64,000 bases of DNA from an uncultured Pelagibacteraceae bacterium. GTDB lineage: Bacteria; Pseudomonadota; Alphaproteobacteria; Pelagibacterales; Pelagibacteraceae. Positions 32,151 to 41,741 of this stretch are shown piece by piece (the stretch's first letter is position 1; each line of letters begins with the position of its first letter). A program made the position numbers and the translations under genes. The notes below the pieces were generated by a model that was given only the letters and a program-made list of their open reading frames with translations, was not told the DNA's origin and did not search any database. The DNA lies in the NCBI GenBank assembly GCA_902587435.1, contig CACILF010000005.1, positions 1 to 64,000 on the forward strand, given 5' to 3'.

Positions 32151-32758
32151 TCGTCACCTGGCCACTTTCCTCTAGTCATTGCATAATAGCTTTTAAGAAG
32201 CTCTGAGACTCCTTGAACTAATAAGAAAACAATACCAAACCATAAACATGATTTTATGGGCCACATATATGGCATCCATGTTGTATCCATGCCTCTTTCA
32301 CCTCTCATTATTGACTCCTGAAGGAAACCAGTGGTCATATATAAGAAAACTAATAATCCTGGAAAATAAAATAAAATATATAAAGTAAAATCAATTAGAC
32401 CTTGATTTTTCTTTTTAAAATTTCTGTATAAAAAATCTGCTCTTATATGAACTCCTTTTGAGAGCGCATAACCAGCACCTAACATAAATAAAGCACCATA
32501 AAGAAATCTGCTAATATCGTAGGCCCAAATTGTAGGAGCTAAAAATAATTTTCTTGCAAAGACTTCGTACGTCATTGCCAAAATTAATGGCATTAAAATC
32601 CAACAAACTACATTGCCTGTTATCTTGCTAAATTTATCTATTGTAGTAATAGATTTTGCCATCCATTTAGGCATATCATCTGGCATTTTGCCTAAGCCAC
32701 CTCTTCTCTCGGCAATCATTTCATCTGAAATATCTAATTTACCTGGTTCGTCTGCCAT
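32147..32758 (-). CDS. TRAP transporter small permease subunit (DctQ family)
   Basis: 203 aa, 4-TM; ATGA overlap with DctM. Confidence 0.88.
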   Translation of the reverse strand: MADEPGKLDISDEMIAERRGGLGKMPDDMPKWMAKSITTIDKFSKITGNVVCWILMPLILAMTYEVFARKLFLAPTIWAYDISRFLYGALFMLGAGYALSKGVHIRADFLYRNFKKKNQGLIDFTLYILFYFPGLLVFLYMTTGFLQESIMRGERGMDTTWMPYMWPIKSCLWFGIVFLLVQGVSELLKSYYAMTRGKWPGDE

Positions 32759-32773
32759 AAAGTCCTTAAAAAA

Positions 32774-32806
32774 AATAAAGCGGACTTTGTATAAGTCCGC
32801 TTTATT
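32774..32806 (-). terminator. Intra-operon Rho-independent-type hairpin between dctP and dctQ
   Basis: Perfect 14-bp inverted repeat AATAAAGCGGACTT-tgtat-AAGTCCGCTTTATT followed on the minus strand by a T-rich tract (complement of a67-a75). Confidence 0.85.
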
Positions 32807-32839
32807 ATAAATTGATTATAGTTTTAAATTAAAACTATA

Positions 32840-33934
32840 TTACTTCAATGTTGCTGCGTGAGCCATTCCTAGCTTCGCATTTGACATTTGAGCACCACTC
32901 CAGAATGGAACAGCAATATCTGCAAATTCCTTCATAGAAGTATAAACTTCATTAAAGAATGCATTATCTTTTGCATTTTTATTTAAAGTTGCTTTTGCAG
33001 CTGCCATATATTCTGTGAAATAATCAGAAGGAGTATCTTCTAATATAACTCCATGCTTAGTTGTTAACTCAGCAAGTGCTTTTCCATTTTCATAGATTCT
33101 GTAGCTTAAAGATTTAGCTAATGAAGCGTTTGCTGCTACTTCTAATGATTTTTTCTCATGAGCGCTTAAACTATTATAAGTTTTACCAGTCATATAAAAG
33201 TCAGCATTTACCACTACTTGGTGTAAACCTTGTAAGTAATAGTGCTTAAGAACTTTTTGGAAACCAAATACTAGATCTGGTTTTGGACAACACCACTCTG
33301 CTGCATCAATTGTTCCAGCTTGTAGAGCAGGTAGAATGTCTCCACCTCCCATAGCTACAGATGCTATACCGATGTCCTTGTAAGTTTGTCCTGGAATTCC
33401 CGGAGGAGTTCTAAATTTATATTTTCTAAAGTCAGCCATATTTTTAATTGGCTTTGGAAACCAACCTAAAGCCTCAGGTCCAACTGGTTGAAGCATAAAT
33501 CCTTTTATGTCTCTTCCCATTTCTTTCCATAATCGGTCGTATAACTCTTTACCACCACCATATTGGAACCATGATAAGAAAGCTATATTGTCAATACCAA
33601 CTCCGCCACCAGCTACTGGCGAACCAAATAACATTGCTGCAGGATGATCACCAGACCAATAGTGTGTCCAAGCGAAACCGCAGTCAATCAAACCTTTGTC
33701 TACAGCGTCTAGAGTTTCTTTAACTCCAACTACTGTTCCAGCAGGCATGATTTCAAATTTTAGTGACCCACCTGTCAAAGCAGTTACTGTGTCTGTGAAG
33801 TCTTTTAACATAACAACTTCATCAGCTTTAGCACTGATAACAGTTTGGCACTTTAATGTTTTTGCTGCATTAGCACTAGTTGCAAAACCAAGAACTAAAG
33901 AAACAGCAAATATCATTGAAATGATTTTTTTCAT
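32840..33934 (-). CDS. TRAP transporter substrate-binding protein (DctP family)
   Basis: Signal peptide; KTLKCQTVISAKADEVVMLKDF, KYKFRTPPGIPGQTYKDIGIASVAMGGGDILPALQAGTIDAAEW. Confidence 0.92.
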   Translation of the reverse strand: MKKIISMIFAVSLVLGFATSANAAKTLKCQTVISAKADEVVMLKDFTDTVTALTGGSLKFEIMPAGTVVGVKETLDAVDKGLIDCGFAWTHYWSGDHPAAMLFGSPVAGGGVGIDNIAFLSWFQYGGGKELYDRLWKEMGRDIKGFMLQPVGPEALGWFPKPIKNMADFRKYKFRTPPGIPGQTYKDIGIASVAMGGGDILPALQAGTIDAAEWCCPKPDLVFGFQKVLKHYYLQGLHQVVVNADFYMTGKTYNSLSAHEKKSLEVAANASLAKSLSYRIYENGKALAELTTKHGVILEDTPSDYFTEYMAAAKATLNKNAKDNAFFNEVYTSMKEFADIAVPFWSGAQMSNAKLGMAHAATLK

Positions 33935-34081
33935 TATAATTTCCCTCTGTTTGTTTTTTTAAAAAATCAAGTGTCTCAAAAATAAAAATTTAAAACAAGT
34001 AGAATTATTTAAATTCTTGTCACAATTATCACTGGTAATACTGGAATTTTTGATTTTAAGCATTATAAACATTCTAAACTA

Positions 34082-35686
34082 ATGGATAATTTTGATTTTA
34101 TAATTATTGGAGCTGGGTCCGCTGGCTGTGTACTGGCAAACAGACTATCAGCAAACCCAAATAATAAAATTTTACTTCTTGAAGCTGGAGGAAAAGATAC
34201 TAATCCTTGGATACACATTCCTGGGGGTTATTTTAAAACTATGCATAATCCAAAAACTGATTGGTGCTTTAACACCGAGAAAGAACCAAATTGTAATAAT
34301 AGAGAAATGGTTTATCCAAGAGGCAAAACTTTAGGTGGAAGTTCGTCAATAAATGGAATGCTCTATATAAGAGGACAATCAAATGATTATAATTATTGGA
34401 GACAACTAGGCAATGTTGGATGGTCTTGGGAAGATGTATTACCCTACTTCAAAAAATCTGAGGACTTTCAATTTGGAGAAAATGAGTTTCATGGTTCTGG
34501 TGGACCTATTAAAGTTGAAAAAATTAGAGCGACTTTTAAAGTTTTAGATTTATTTTTACAAGCCGCAGAAGAGTTTGGATACAAAAAAACTGAAGATTTC
34601 AATACTGGAAATAATGAAGGTATGGGTTATTTTCCTTTTACCGTAAAAAATGGTTTTAGATGTAGTACAGCTGTTGGTTATTTAAATCCTGTAAAAAATA
34701 GAAAAAATTTAAAAGTTATTACTAATGCTCATATTAAAAATATTAATTTTGAAAATAAAAAAGCTACAACTGTCAATTATTGGATTAATAGTGAATTATT
34801 TTCTGTCAAAGCAAATAAAGAAATAATTTTAAGTGCTGGAACAATAGGCTCACCACATATTTTACAAGCCTCTGGAATTGGTCCTGGCAAACTTTTAAAA
34901 GATAATAATATTGAAGTAATTAAAGATCATTCTGACGTTGGTTCAAATCTTACAGATCATTTAATGCTAAGACCAGTTTATAAAATAAAAAACTTAGAAA
35001 CATTAAACGATATTTATTACAGTATTCCAAAAAAAATACTAACAGGATTAAAATTTTTATTATTTAGAAAAGGACCTTTAACAGTTGGGGCAAGTTATGC
35101 TTGTGGCTTTATTAAAAGTGACCCTCATCTTGAAACTCCTAATTTACAGTTTCATATATCCCCAGCAAGTACAGATGTATTAGGAAAAGCATCATTACAT
35201 AGGTTTCCAGCATTTACTCCTACTATAACTAATGTGAGGCCGACAAGTAGAGGTTCAATTGAATTAAAATCTCCAGACACAAGAGTATCACCAAAAATTA
35301 AAATGAATTATTTATCAACAGAAGAAGATAGAGAGATTGCAGGAAAATCTTTAAAAATTGTCCGTAACATCGTAATGAATTCAAAAGCATATAAAGAATA
35401 TGAACCTGAAGAATTAAGACCTGGAATTAATATTACTGATAATGAAGAACTTGCTACAGAAGCTGGGAAGTTTGCTAATACTATATTTCATCCAGTTAGC
35501 ACATGTAGAATGGGAAAAGATGAGAGAGCTGTAGTTAGCGATAGACTTGTTGCTCATGGTTTATCTAACTTGAGAATTGTAGATGCATCGGTTATGCCTC
35601 ACATAACATCAGGAAATACTAATGCACCAACTATTATGATTGCTGAAAAAGCAGCAGACATGATAATAGAAGATAGTAAATCATGA
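34082..35686 (+). CDS. GMC-family FAD oxidoreductase (choline dehydrogenase-like)
   Basis: DFIIIGAGSAGCVLANRLS, GKTLGGSSSINGMLYIRG, C-terminal HPVSTCRMG. Confidence 0.92.
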   Translation: MDNFDFIIIGAGSAGCVLANRLSANPNNKILLLEAGGKDTNPWIHIPGGYFKTMHNPKTDWCFNTEKEPNCNNREMVYPRGKTLGGSSSINGMLYIRGQSNDYNYWRQLGNVGWSWEDVLPYFKKSEDFQFGENEFHGSGGPIKVEKIRATFKVLDLFLQAAEEFGYKKTEDFNTGNNEGMGYFPFTVKNGFRCSTAVGYLNPVKNRKNLKVITNAHIKNINFENKKATTVNYWINSELFSVKANKEIILSAGTIGSPHILQASGIGPGKLLKDNNIEVIKDHSDVGSNLTDHLMLRPVYKIKNLETLNDIYYSIPKKILTGLKFLLFRKGPLTVGASYACGFIKSDPHLETPNLQFHISPASTDVLGKASLHRFPAFTPTITNVRPTSRGSIELKSPDTRVSPKIKMNYLSTEEDREIAGKSLKIVRNIVMNSKAYKEYEPEELRPGINITDNEELATEAGKFANTIFHPVSTCRMGKDERAVVSDRLVAHGLSNLRIVDASVMPHITSGNTNAPTIMIAEKAADMIIEDSKS

Positions 35687-36258
35687 GTGAACAAATAATT
35701 ATTTTTTCCCAAATAGTATTCATCGATCTAGTTTTAGCTGGAGATAATGCAATTATAATTGGAATGGTTGCTTCGCAATTCCCTCCTGATCAAAGAAAAA
35801 AAATTATTTTTTGGGGAATTGGCGCAGCTGTAATTTTAAGAATTATATTAACTCTTCTTACTGCTTATTTATTACAAATAACAGGCATAAGATTAATTGG
35901 TGGTCTAGCACTGCTATACATCTGTTATAAACTTTATACTGATGTAATTAAAAAACCTTCGAAAGATAATGAAAAAATAAAAGTAGATAATTCTAGTTTT
36001 TGGAAAGCTATATGGACAGTTTTAATTGCAGATTTTACAATGAGTCTTGATAACGTATTGGGAGTTGCCGGCGCTGCGAAAGATCATTATGGACTTCTTG
36101 TTTTTGGTCTAGTTTTATCTATAGCTTTGATGGCAACTGCTGCAACTTTAATATCTGGATGGATTAAAAAATATACTTGGATTGGTTGGATTGGATTATT
36201 AGCAATACTAGCAGTGGCAATTGAATTGATCTATACTGATTTAAAACTATTCTTATAA
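35683..36258 (+). CDS. TerC-family integral membrane protein
   Basis: FIDLVLAGDNAIIIGMVA ... DFTMSLDNVLGVAGAA. Confidence 0.9.
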   Translation: MSEQIIIFSQIVFIDLVLAGDNAIIIGMVASQFPPDQRKKIIFWGIGAAVILRIILTLLTAYLLQITGIRLIGGLALLYICYKLYTDVIKKPSKDNEKIKVDNSSFWKAIWTVLIADFTMSLDNVLGVAGAAKDHYGLLVFGLVLSIALMATAATLISGWIKKYTWIGWIGLLAILAVAIELIYTDLKLFL

Positions 36259-36260
36259 AA

Positions 36261-37028
36261 ATGTATTTAAAAAAATATAATTTAAAAAATAAATATGCAC
36301 TAGTAACGGGAGCTGGCAAAGGTTTGGGTAGAGCTTGTGCGATTGCTCTTGCTGAGGCAGGATGTAATTTGATTATTATTAGTCGAACAAAAAAAGACCT
36401 TGATAATGTTTCAAAAATTATAAAGAAATTAAAGGTAAAATGTAAATCTTATACATGTGATGTTACAAATTATAATGAAATCAAAACTATAATAAACAAG
36501 CAACCAAGAATTGATATTTTGGTTAATAATGCTGGAAATAATATCCCTGAACACTTTACAAAAGTTAAAACAAAAAATATGGAATATCTTGTTAAGGTTA
36601 ATACTATAGCTACATTTAATATTGCCCAATTATGTGCAATCAAAATGATGAAATTAAAAAATCGTAAGAAAGTTGGAGGTTCTATTATTAACATGTCATC
36701 TCAAATGGGACATGTCGGAGGACCAATAAGAAGTGTCTATAATATGAATAAATGGGGCTTAGAAGGTCTAACAAAAGGTATGGCTGTAGACCTAGCAAAA
36801 TACAATATAAGAGTAAATGCAGTGGCGCCAACATTTGTCGTTACCCCAATGACAAAAAAATTTCTGAAAAATAAAAAGTTTAAAAAAGAAACTTTAAATA
36901 ACATTCCACTTGGTAGATTTGCAGAAATGTCAGAAATAGCATCTACCGTTGTTTTTTTAGCATCTGACGCTGCTTCAATGATTCATGGAACTTCTATATT
37001 AGTAGATGGCGGATGGACAGCAAAATAA
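36261..37028 (+). CDS. SDR family oxidoreductase
   Basis: VTGAGKGLGRACAIALAEAG, NNAGNN, YNMNKWGLEGLTKGMAVDLA. Confidence 0.88.
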   Translation: MYLKKYNLKNKYALVTGAGKGLGRACAIALAEAGCNLIIISRTKKDLDNVSKIIKKLKVKCKSYTCDVTNYNEIKTIINKQPRIDILVNNAGNNIPEHFTKVKTKNMEYLVKVNTIATFNIAQLCAIKMMKLKNRKKVGGSIINMSSQMGHVGGPIRSVYNMNKWGLEGLTKGMAVDLAKYNIRVNAVAPTFVVTPMTKKFLKNKKFKKETLNNIPLGRFAEMSEIASTVVFLASDAASMIHGTSILVDGGWTAK

Positions 37029-37819
37029 TTAAATTTTTTTTACTAATTTTTTTTATTTCGTTTAAATCTTATGCTGTTGAGTTTAATGGTAAATTTATTC
37101 AAGGACATTACATTATAGGTAAAACTGATCCAAATTCTACTGTCACCATAGATAAAATAAATGTGAAAGTTTCTAAAGATGGATATTTTGCATTTGGATT
37201 AGATAGAGAAAGAAAGTATGACGTTGTAATAAAAATTAAAAAAGATGGAAATACAAATAAAATTATTAAAAAAGTTCAAAAAAGAAAATATAATATCCAA
37301 AGAATTGATGGACTTGAAGAAAAAAAAGTAACTCCTCCTGAAGAAGTCTATGAAAGAATTAAAAATGAAAATAAACTTATCGCTGAAGCAAGAGAGATAA
37401 ATTCAGACTTAGATTTTTTTAAGAACAAATTCATTTTGCCACTAGAAAATGCAATAATTACTGGTGTATATGGAAGCCAAAGAATATTAAATGGTAAACC
37501 TCGCTGGCCACATTATGGAATTGATTTTGCCGGCGACCTTGGAACGCCAATAAAAGCTATGGCAGACGGCATTGTTACATTAGCAGAAAACGATTTATAT
37601 TTTACAGGTGCAACTTTAATTTTTGATCACGGTCATGGGATCTCAACTTTATATATGCATTTAGATGAAATCTTTGTTGAAAAGGGTGATATCGTAAAAC
37701 AAGGAGATGTTATTGGTACAGTTGGATCAAGTGGTAGATCTACAGGTCCACATTTAGACGTAAGATTAAATTGGTTTGGAACAAGACTAGATCCAGCAAC
37801 TGTTTTGGATATAAACTAA
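37013..37819 (+). CDS. M23 family metallopeptidase
   Basis: Signal peptide; WPHYGIDFAGDLGTPIKAMADGIV...HGHGISTLYMHL...TGPHLDVRLNW. Confidence 0.93.
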   Translation: MDSKIIKFFLLIFFISFKSYAVEFNGKFIQGHYIIGKTDPNSTVTIDKINVKVSKDGYFAFGLDRERKYDVVIKIKKDGNTNKIIKKVQKRKYNIQRIDGLEEKKVTPPEEVYERIKNENKLIAEAREINSDLDFFKNKFILPLENAIITGVYGSQRILNGKPRWPHYGIDFAGDLGTPIKAMADGIVTLAENDLYFTGATLIFDHGHGISTLYMHLDEIFVEKGDIVKQGDVIGTVGSSGRSTGPHLDVRLNWFGTRLDPATVLDIN

Positions 37820-38970
37820 TGGGTCTTCATTTTTCCAAAGAAGAATTTGCATCAAGAAAATCAAAAGTTTTAAAATCAATGAAAGAACAAAATATAGATG
37901 CTCTACTTATGTTTAGACAAGAGTCTATGTATTGGCTAACTGGTTACGACACATTTGGCTATGTTTTTTTTCAAACTTTAATCCTAGATCAAAAGGGAAA
38001 TATTCTATTATTAACTAGAGCACCTGACTTAAGACAAGCACAAAATACATCCAATATAGAAGATATAAGAATATGGGTTGATAAAGATGGATCGAATCCA
38101 ACTAATGATCTTAAAATTATTTTAGACGAATTAAATCTAAAAGGAAAAAAGCTAGGAATTGAATATGAAGCTTACGGGCTTACAGGACGAAATGCATTAA
38201 GATTAAATAAATCTTTAGAAGATTACTGTTCAATAGAAGATCAATCAGAATTAATTACTAAATTAAGAGTAGTAAAATCAAAAGAAGAAATCGTTTATGT
38301 AAGAAAAGCTGCTGAGCTTGCAGACAAAGCTTTGGACGAAGCTTGTAAACATGCGAAAGCTGGAGTTAGTGAGTCTAAAATATTAGCTGAAATGAATAGA
38401 GTTATATTTGAAGGAGGCGGAGACTATCCTGCAAATGAATTTATAATTGGTTCAGGAGATAATGCTTTACTTTGTAGGTATCAAGCAGAGAAAAAAATAT
38501 TACAAAATACAGATCAATTAAGTATTGAGTGGGCTGGTACTTATAGACATTATCATTCGGCAATGTTCAGAACTATGCCCATTGGTAAAGCCGACTCTAA
38601 ACATCATAAAATGCATGATGCATGTCTTGAAGCATTAAAAAATTGTGAAAATAAATTAAAACCAGGAAATAATATAGGTGAAGTTTTTGACGTACACGCA
38701 AAAACTTTTGATGATCTTGGATATAATAAATCAAGAATGAATGCTTGTGGGTATTCTTTAGGAAATACTTTTTCTCCAAATTGGATGGATTGGCCAATGC
38801 TTTATACTGGTAATCCTTATTTAATAAAGCCTGGTAATATATTTTTTATGCACATGATTTTAATGGACTCTGAAAATCAACTAGCAATGAATTTAGGTGA
38901 AACATACCTTGTTACAGATAATGGGAATGAACGTTTGGGTAAGCGAAAATTAGATTTGATTATTCTTTAA
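37819..38970 (+). CDS. M24 family Xaa-Pro peptidase/creatinase-like hydrolase
   Basis: MYWLTGYDTFGYVF, M24 pita-bread fold; start reset to 37819 (TAATG overlap) rather than 37771. Confidence 0.87.
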   Translation: MGLHFSKEEFASRKSKVLKSMKEQNIDALLMFRQESMYWLTGYDTFGYVFFQTLILDQKGNILLLTRAPDLRQAQNTSNIEDIRIWVDKDGSNPTNDLKIILDELNLKGKKLGIEYEAYGLTGRNALRLNKSLEDYCSIEDQSELITKLRVVKSKEEIVYVRKAAELADKALDEACKHAKAGVSESKILAEMNRVIFEGGGDYPANEFIIGSGDNALLCRYQAEKKILQNTDQLSIEWAGTYRHYHSAMFRTMPIGKADSKHHKMHDACLEALKNCENKLKPGNNIGEVFDVHAKTFDDLGYNKSRMNACGYSLGNTFSPNWMDWPMLYTGNPYLIKPGNIFFMHMILMDSENQLAMNLGETYLVTDNGNERLGKRKLDLIIL

Positions 38971-39170
38971 TTAAGACTTTTTCTAATATCTTCTTCACAT
39001 TGTTTCTTCACTAAATCTTTATCAAAATTAGTTGTGTTTTGTTTTTTAGCTAAAACACAGGCAGAGATTGCTTTATTAATATTGAAATCTTTATAATTAT
39101 GTCTAGCAAAATATAATAAAATTGAAGCGATAATTATAAATATTATGTAATTTAGTATTTTTTTATTCAT
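38967..39170 (-). CDS. Small (67 aa) hypothetical protein with N-terminal membrane segment
   Basis: ORF with N-terminal TM; stop overlaps the convergent M24 gene stop. Confidence 0.55.
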   Translation of the reverse strand: MNKKILNYIIFIIIASILLYFARHNYKDFNINKAISACVLAKKQNTTNFDKDLVKKQCEEDIRKSLN

Positions 39171-39220
39171 CTTAAAATTAATAACTATATTATATACTAA
39201 TAATTGTGTAATGAATAATT

Positions 39221-40396
39221 ATGAACAGTAATAATGATATTGTAATAACGTCAGCTTTTAGAACTGCAATCGGTTCGTTTCAAGGGAGTTTAAAAGATCA
39301 CAAAGCAACAGAGCTTGGAGCTGCTGTTGTTAAAAAATGCATGGAACACTCCAATCTTAATGGTTCAGAAGTAGATACAGTTATTTTAGGGCAAGTATTG
39401 CAAACTGGATGCGGTCAAAATCCAGCTAGACAAGCAGCAATTAATTCAGGAATAGATAAAGATAAAACTGCAACAACAATTAATCAAGTATGTGGTTCTG
39501 GTTTGGCTGCGGTAACCTTGGGTTTTAATTCTTTAAAACTAAATGACACAAATATTGTTATTGCAGGAGGTCAAGAAAGTATGACTAATTCTCCGCACTA
39601 CTTAAATTACAGAATGGAAAAAAATTTAAGCGAGGAAAAATTAAAAGATTCAATGCTTATTGATGGATTAATAGATGCGTACAATGATTATCACATGGGA
39701 GTTACTGCTGAAAATGTTGCAGAAAAATATCAAATAACTAGAAATGATCAGGATAATTTTGCATTAAACTCACAAAAAAAAGCAATAAAAGCTATTATTG
39801 AAAATCGATTTAAAGAAGAAATAATTCCAATAAAATTAAAAAATCAAAAGATCTTTGACAAAGATGAGTATCCAAGATCAGACACAAATTTAGAAAAATT
39901 ATCAAATTTAAAAACAGTTTTTAAAGTAAATGGTACTGTAACTGCGGGAAATGCATCAGGATTGAATGATGGTGCTGCAGCAGTAACTTTAATGAATTAT
40001 AAAACTTCTAAAGATAAAGGTTTAAAGCCAATTGCTAAAATTGTTTCGTGGTCACAAAGTGGAGTTGATCCAAAATTGATGGGAACTGGCCCAATACCTG
40101 CTTCTAAATTAGCATTAAAAAAAGCTGGTTGGAATATAAAGGATTTAGATTTAGTTGAATCTAATGAAGCTTTTGCTGCACAGTCTATTGCAGTAATAAA
40201 AGAACTTGGACTTAAAAAAGATATAGTAAATGTTAACGGCGGTGCAATTGCTCTTGGACATCCAATTGGAGCATCGGGTGCAAGAATACTAGTAACGTTA
40301 CTACACGAAATGCAAAAAAGAAATTATAAAAAAGGTTTAGCTACACTTTGTATAGGTGGAGGTATGGGGATTTCAATGTGTGTTGAAAGTATTTAA
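39221..40396 (+). CDS. Acetyl-CoA C-acetyltransferase (thiolase)
   Basis: INQVCGSGLAAV, VNVNGGAIALGHPIGASGARILVTL, LCIGGGMG. Confidence 0.94.
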   Translation: MNSNNDIVITSAFRTAIGSFQGSLKDHKATELGAAVVKKCMEHSNLNGSEVDTVILGQVLQTGCGQNPARQAAINSGIDKDKTATTINQVCGSGLAAVTLGFNSLKLNDTNIVIAGGQESMTNSPHYLNYRMEKNLSEEKLKDSMLIDGLIDAYNDYHMGVTAENVAEKYQITRNDQDNFALNSQKKAIKAIIENRFKEEIIPIKLKNQKIFDKDEYPRSDTNLEKLSNLKTVFKVNGTVTAGNASGLNDGAAAVTLMNYKTSKDKGLKPIAKIVSWSQSGVDPKLMGTGPIPASKLALKKAGWNIKDLDLVESNEAFAAQSIAVIKELGLKKDIVNVNGGAIALGHPIGASGARILVTLLHEMQKRNYKKGLATLCIGGGMGISMCVESI

Positions 40397-41701
40397 TTAT
40401 ATTTCTGATTTTGCTCTTAATCTTTCAAAAAATAATCTTGTTTGAACACCTAAATTTAAAATAGGACTGGGTGGTAACCAATTTGGTTTAAGTCTTTTAT
40501 TTATTATTTCAATTTCATTAGATTGTTGATCAGAGGCCATAATAGCTATTTGCTCACCAAACAATGTTCCAACACCTATTCCAGAACCATTATAGCAACC
40601 AGCAACATATATATTTTTATCAATCATTTCAAAAATTTGAGAACTATTTCTACTTCTTGAGACAATTCCAGACCAACTATCTTCTATTAAGTCAGTTTTT
40701 AAAGTTGGAAATCTTTTGATTAAACCTTTTAAATGTATAAGTTTTCTTTTCTCTAATTCGTATTTAGTCATTGAATTAGGATTTTTCATTTCTGCAGTAT
40801 TTCTTATTAATAATCTTCTATCCTTAGTAAAACGAATTGTAGCGCCCATGGGTCTTATTGGCAAAACACCCCATTCTTTTGGTTTACCAATAGATTCAAA
40901 TTCTTCATCATCTAAGGGTCTTGTCATACTAGCGGTGAGGGTTAATGGAAAATTAAAATTTTTTTTTATATTTAGTGATTTTAAAAAACCATTAGTACAA
41001 AAAATAATCTTATTTGTTTGAATTGAATTTTTTTCAAATTGACAATTAATTAAATTATTATTTTTATTCCATTTAATTAATGGACTATTTTCATATAATT
41101 CAATATTTCTTGGTAATACATCTATCATTGCGCGAACTAATTTGGCTGGGTTAATCAATATTCCACCTTCTGTAAAAACTGCAATTTTATAAAAACTTGT
41201 ACCTAATTTATTTTCTAGATCTTTCTGATTTAAAATTTTGTTATTAAAATTTAATGTTGATAAAAGTTCACTAAATTTTTTAGCTGTTGATAAATCATTG
41301 ATAATTGAGGATGCAAAATATTTTCCACATTCATTCCAATCACAATCAACCTGATGTTGTTTTATAAAATTTTTAACTGCTGTAATTCCTAAATTATATA
41401 TTTTAACTTTTGTTTTATAATTATTAATATCTTTATTTGAAGTAAAACCATCATTTAAAGTTGTATCAACTAGATATCCGGAATTACGAGAGCTTGATCC
41501 TTCACCTGCTAATTGAGCATCAACAATAATAATTTTTTTACTTGAATTTATTTCTGATAGTTTTCTTGCCGCTGATAAACCAGTGTAACCAGCTCCAACT
41601 ATTAAATAATCACATTTTAGATTTTGATTTAATATTTTAAAATTTTTTCGTGGCTGCAAATTAGTTAACCACACACACGAATTATCGTTAATAATTTTCA
41701 T
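40397..41701 (-). CDS. FAD-dependent oxidoreductase (DAO family)
   Basis: DYLIVGAGYTGLSAARKLSE, C-terminal GCYNGSGIGVGTLFGEQIA. Confidence 0.87.
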   Translation of the reverse strand: MKIINDNSCVWLTNLQPRKNFKILNQNLKCDYLIVGAGYTGLSAARKLSEINSSKKIIIVDAQLAGEGSSSRNSGYLVDTTLNDGFTSNKDINNYKTKVKIYNLGITAVKNFIKQHQVDCDWNECGKYFASSIINDLSTAKKFSELLSTLNFNNKILNQKDLENKLGTSFYKIAVFTEGGILINPAKLVRAMIDVLPRNIELYENSPLIKWNKNNNLINCQFEKNSIQTNKIIFCTNGFLKSLNIKKNFNFPLTLTASMTRPLDDEEFESIGKPKEWGVLPIRPMGATIRFTKDRRLLIRNTAEMKNPNSMTKYELEKRKLIHLKGLIKRFPTLKTDLIEDSWSGIVSRSRNSSQIFEMIDKNIYVAGCYNGSGIGVGTLFGEQIAIMASDQQSNEIEIINKRLKPNWLPPSPILNLGVQTRLFFERLRAKSEI

Positions 41702-41741
41702 TGAATTAAGATTATACTAAACGTAATTCGATATAGATAAT

